A stretch of 8,128 nucleotides of DNA. Origin: JBGPBY01 sp041481485. Its GTDB lineage: Bacteria > Acidobacteriota > Terriglobia > 20CM-2-55-15. Within the stretch, counting starts at the first letter, position 1. The number at the start of each line of letters is the position of its first letter. The DNA is taken from NCBI GenBank assembly GCA_041481485.1, contig JBGPBY010000339.1, forward strand, positions 1 to 8,128, given 5' to 3'. Shown piece after piece: positions 6,629-8,128 of this stretch. The notes under the pieces are model-generated. The model saw nothing but the letters and a program-made list of their open reading frames with translations. It did not search any database and was not told where the DNA came from. The position numbers and the translations under genes are program-made.

Positions 6629-7077
6629 GCCACTATGGTTCCCACATCAGTTCTGCAATCTTGGTAAGAAAGATCAACCCTTGGACTTGGGGTCGAGCCG
6701 AAGGATAGCATCCGCGGACTTATACGGTAGCGCAAGATTTTATCGCAGCTGCTGTGGACTTGTTGCAGCCAGCGCTCAGAACTGGAAGGACGAATTTGTA
6801 TTCGAGCTGAACGTTACGGTTCGAGCGGGAACTCGGGCTTCAGCTGGGCCACATAAGAGGAATTGGGAATCAAAGCGCGTATTTTCGCCGGGGGAATCAA
6901 TTCTGGCGGTTATCGTTCCACCAACTCCCAGATATCACTGAAGCCGGAAGGCGATGTCTTTGTTGCGGGAAGTGACAGAGCGCTGCAACTGCTGGCGCTG
7001 TGCCATGCGGCCGTAAGCGATACATGGTACTTGGTGGGCCGGTTCCGGGAATTGATCGCGTACGCGACCCGAAATTG
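6629..7077. other. Gene-poor interval upstream of the HAF-collagen gene
   Basis: About 450 bp in which I can support no gene. On the plus strand a TTG-initiated 71-codon frame (6863-7078) ends with its TGA directly abutting the terminator hairpin, reading ...ISLKPEGDVFVAGSDRALQ.... Its codon third positions are moderately GC-rich (about 60%), as in coding sequence. However, it has no well-spaced ribosome site and no family that I recognise. It could be the 3' end of a decayed gene. The interval must also contain the promoter of the HAF-collagen gene, but I found no convincing -35/-10 pair. No tRNA-like cloverleaf was seen. Confidence 0.3.
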
Positions 7078-7108
7078 AAAAGCCCCCGGCTTGCGCCGGG
7101 GGCTTTTT
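7078..7108 (-). terminator. Bidirectional rho-independent terminator
   Basis: A perfect 13-bp stem, AAAAGCCCCCGGC paired with GCCGGGGGCTTTT, closes on a TTGC loop (7091-7094). It has T-runs on both sides: five T on the plus strand, and TTTT then CAATTT on the minus strand. It sits 20 bp past the stop (TAA 7128-7130) of the minus-strand G8-type gene, its most likely client. It would also stop plus-strand transcripts arriving from the 6629-7077 interval. Confidence 0.9.
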
Positions 7109-7127
7109 CATGCAGCAGGGTTGCTGC

Positions 7128-8128
7128 TTACTTGCTGGCCTGAAGGGTGACTGGGCCGCTAGCGGGGGCGGCCTGGGTGCCAAGGACGTCACCAGAGGAG
7201 ACGAGCTTGACCCAAAGCGAACCGTTGTCCTTGTAGTACGAAGTGGCAGTGGCCTTGCGAAGTGCATCCAGGCTGTCCTGCGCCGTACCCGCGGATGCGG
7301 TGGTGAATCCCGGCAGCTCGAACATCACCCACGAACCGGCATTCAGTTCCGACACGCTAAGGGACAGGGTCGGCCTTTCGGTGGTTACCTTGAACTCGCT
7401 GCCCGCCCGTACGTTGGTTGTACCGCCGACGGGGAAATCCCTGCCGTTGAGGCTAAGAACGGCTACCGGCTGCGGAGGATCTCCGATGCGACCAGTCCTT
7501 GCTCCAACACCACCGCCGCCGCGACCTCCGGCTGCTGCGGGAGCGGCACCGGGCGCGCCGCCAGGACCTCCGCGACCTGCAGCCGCACCAGGGGCAGCAG
7601 CTTGTGCGCCAGGTGCGCCAGGACCTCCGCGACCTCCGGCAGCAGCACCGGGAGCCGCTCCGCGAGCGCCAGCACCGCCAGGAGCACCGCCACGACCGCC
7701 ACCACCACCCGCAGCGGCGGCGCCAACAGTCATGATCCCGACATCACCCTTGCACACCACAGCGTTCCAGGTGGGTTTAACCTCGCAGGCGTCGTCGAGT
7801 GCGATTCCGCCATTGATGACGATGAAGGAATCGGGGACACCGCCGACCGAGCCGTCCTTGTCGTGGAACACCGATCTCCTATAGCTCCCACTGCCGTAAT
7901 CATCGTTGCTCCATTTATATTCCATCGGCGGGAAATACGCCGGCTTGGCGTTGATGAATTTCGCGCGCTCTACGGTGTTGTTGGAGCTCATTCCGAAGCT
8001 GGTAAACAGCAGGTAGGAAATCGCGCCCGTCTTGCGGGTGGCGTTGTCCTGGTAATTCACGAAGGTGTCATTGACCAGTTCATGATGGTAGTCGTAGAAC
8101 TCGTAGGCGCGGATCGGGAAATCCGGTA
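7128..8128 (-). CDS. G8/CEMIP-like extracellular beta-helix protein, C-terminal part (gene runs off the right edge)
   Basis: The frame is open through position 8128, so the N-terminus, including any signal peptide and G8 domain, lies outside. The GTG at 8058-8060 is internal: codons upstream continue smoothly (YEFYDYHHELVNDTF). The visible N-terminal half resembles the late beta-helix of CEMIP/TMEM2-type proteins: ISYLLFTSFGMSSNNTVERAKF, then SVFHDKDGSVGGVPDSFIV, then a CEVKPTWNAVVCKGD block with two Cys. A Gly/Ala/Pro/Arg-rich low-complexity linker of about 78 residues follows (coded by 7491-7724). The end is a beta-rich tail: VAVLSLNGRDFPVGGTTNV, GSWVMFELPGF, a helix SLDALRKATATSYY and SLWVKL. 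Animal relatives bind or degrade hyaluronan; in bacteria the role is unknown, so I do not infer that activity. Domain naming rests on remembered motif similarity. Confidence 0.6.
   Translation of the reverse strand, partial: PDFPIRAYEFYDYHHELVNDTFVNYQDNATRKTGAISYLLFTSFGMSSNNTVERAKFINAKPAYFPPMEYKWSNDDYGSGSYRRSVFHDKDGSVGGVPDSFIVINGGIALDDACEVKPTWNAVVCKGDVGIMTVGAAAAGGGGGRGGAPGGAGARGAAPGAAAGGRGGPGAPGAQAAAPGAAAGRGGPGGAPGAAPAAAGGRGGGGVGARTGRIGDPPQPVAVLSLNGRDFPVGGTTNVRAGSEFKVTTERPTLSLSVSELNAGSWVMFELPGFTTASAGTAQDSLDALRKATATSYYKDNGSLWVKLVSSGDVLGTQAAPASGPVTLQASK
7491..7724. repeat. Low-complexity Gly/Ala/Pro-rich coding repeat
   Basis: About 234 bp of very GC-rich degenerate repeat built from variants of GGACCTCCGCGACC and GCACCGGGAGC-type units. 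On the minus strand it encodes runs such as GRGGPGGAPGAAPAAAGGRG. It lies between two conserved parts of the G8-type protein and looks like an inserted or expanded flexible linker. Several other frames stay open across it only because the repeat lacks A/T-rich stop codons. Confidence 0.8.

Noticed and set aside
7040..7060. GGTTCCGGGAATTGATC as a possible tRNA T-arm
   Set aside because: It does not match the TTCRA core, and no acceptor or anticodon stem can be built around it.
7243..7884. Long Pro/Ala-rich plus-strand frame opposite the G8-type gene
   Set aside because: It exists only because the GC-rich repeat has no stops in several frames; the minus-strand frame has conserved domains on both sides of the repeat.
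8058..8060. GTG as the true start of the G8-type gene
   Set aside because: The frame stays open to the window edge with family-like sequence upstream of this codon, so the gene is truncated by the window.

Overview
The window looks like chromosomal DNA of a soil- or sediment-type member of the Acidobacteriota. The basis is gene content. There is an Oar-like TonB-dependent receptor with a carboxypeptidase-regulatory N-terminus, a DUF6152-type secreted protein followed by a secreted protein of the 'RDGK..LSGVW' kind, a HAF-repeat protein, and a G8/CEMIP-like surface protein. This assignment is inference from family distribution; no rRNA or other phylogenetic marker is present. I see no tRNA, CRISPR array, transposase, integrase or phage gene.

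Layout from left to right. Positions 11-129 hold a GC-rich nested inverted repeat with a G-quadruplex-type motif. Positions 165-2197 (minus) hold the remains of an Oar-like outer-membrane receptor: an intact signal peptide plus regulatory domain joined, out of frame, to the last ~600 residues of the barrel, with the plug and early barrel missing. A 168-bp divergent promoter region with a 14-bp perfect palindrome separates it from a tight two-gene plus-strand operon of exported proteins (2366-2767 and 2778-3599). Convergent to that operon is a minus-strand aldo/keto reductase (3673-4653). Next, also on the minus strand, is a 567-residue exported protein (4925-6628) made of six HAF repeats, a nine-triplet collagen-like segment and a C-terminal LamG-like domain. 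About 450 bp without a convincing gene (6629-7077) leads to a strong bidirectional terminator (7078-7108). The last gene is a minus-strand G8/CEMIP-like protein that runs off the right edge and carries a long Gly/Ala-rich insert.

Four of the six loci encode proteins for the envelope or the outside of the cell; the aldo/keto reductase is the only clear cytoplasmic enzyme. The divergent arrangement of receptor and DUF6152 operon around a shared palindrome suggests they were once co-regulated, though the receptor can no longer work as it stands. The most unusual items are the HAF-collagen-LamG architecture, the receptor deletion, and the low-complexity insert in the G8-type protein. I found no multi-gene system that I can defend as a new defence or mobile system.
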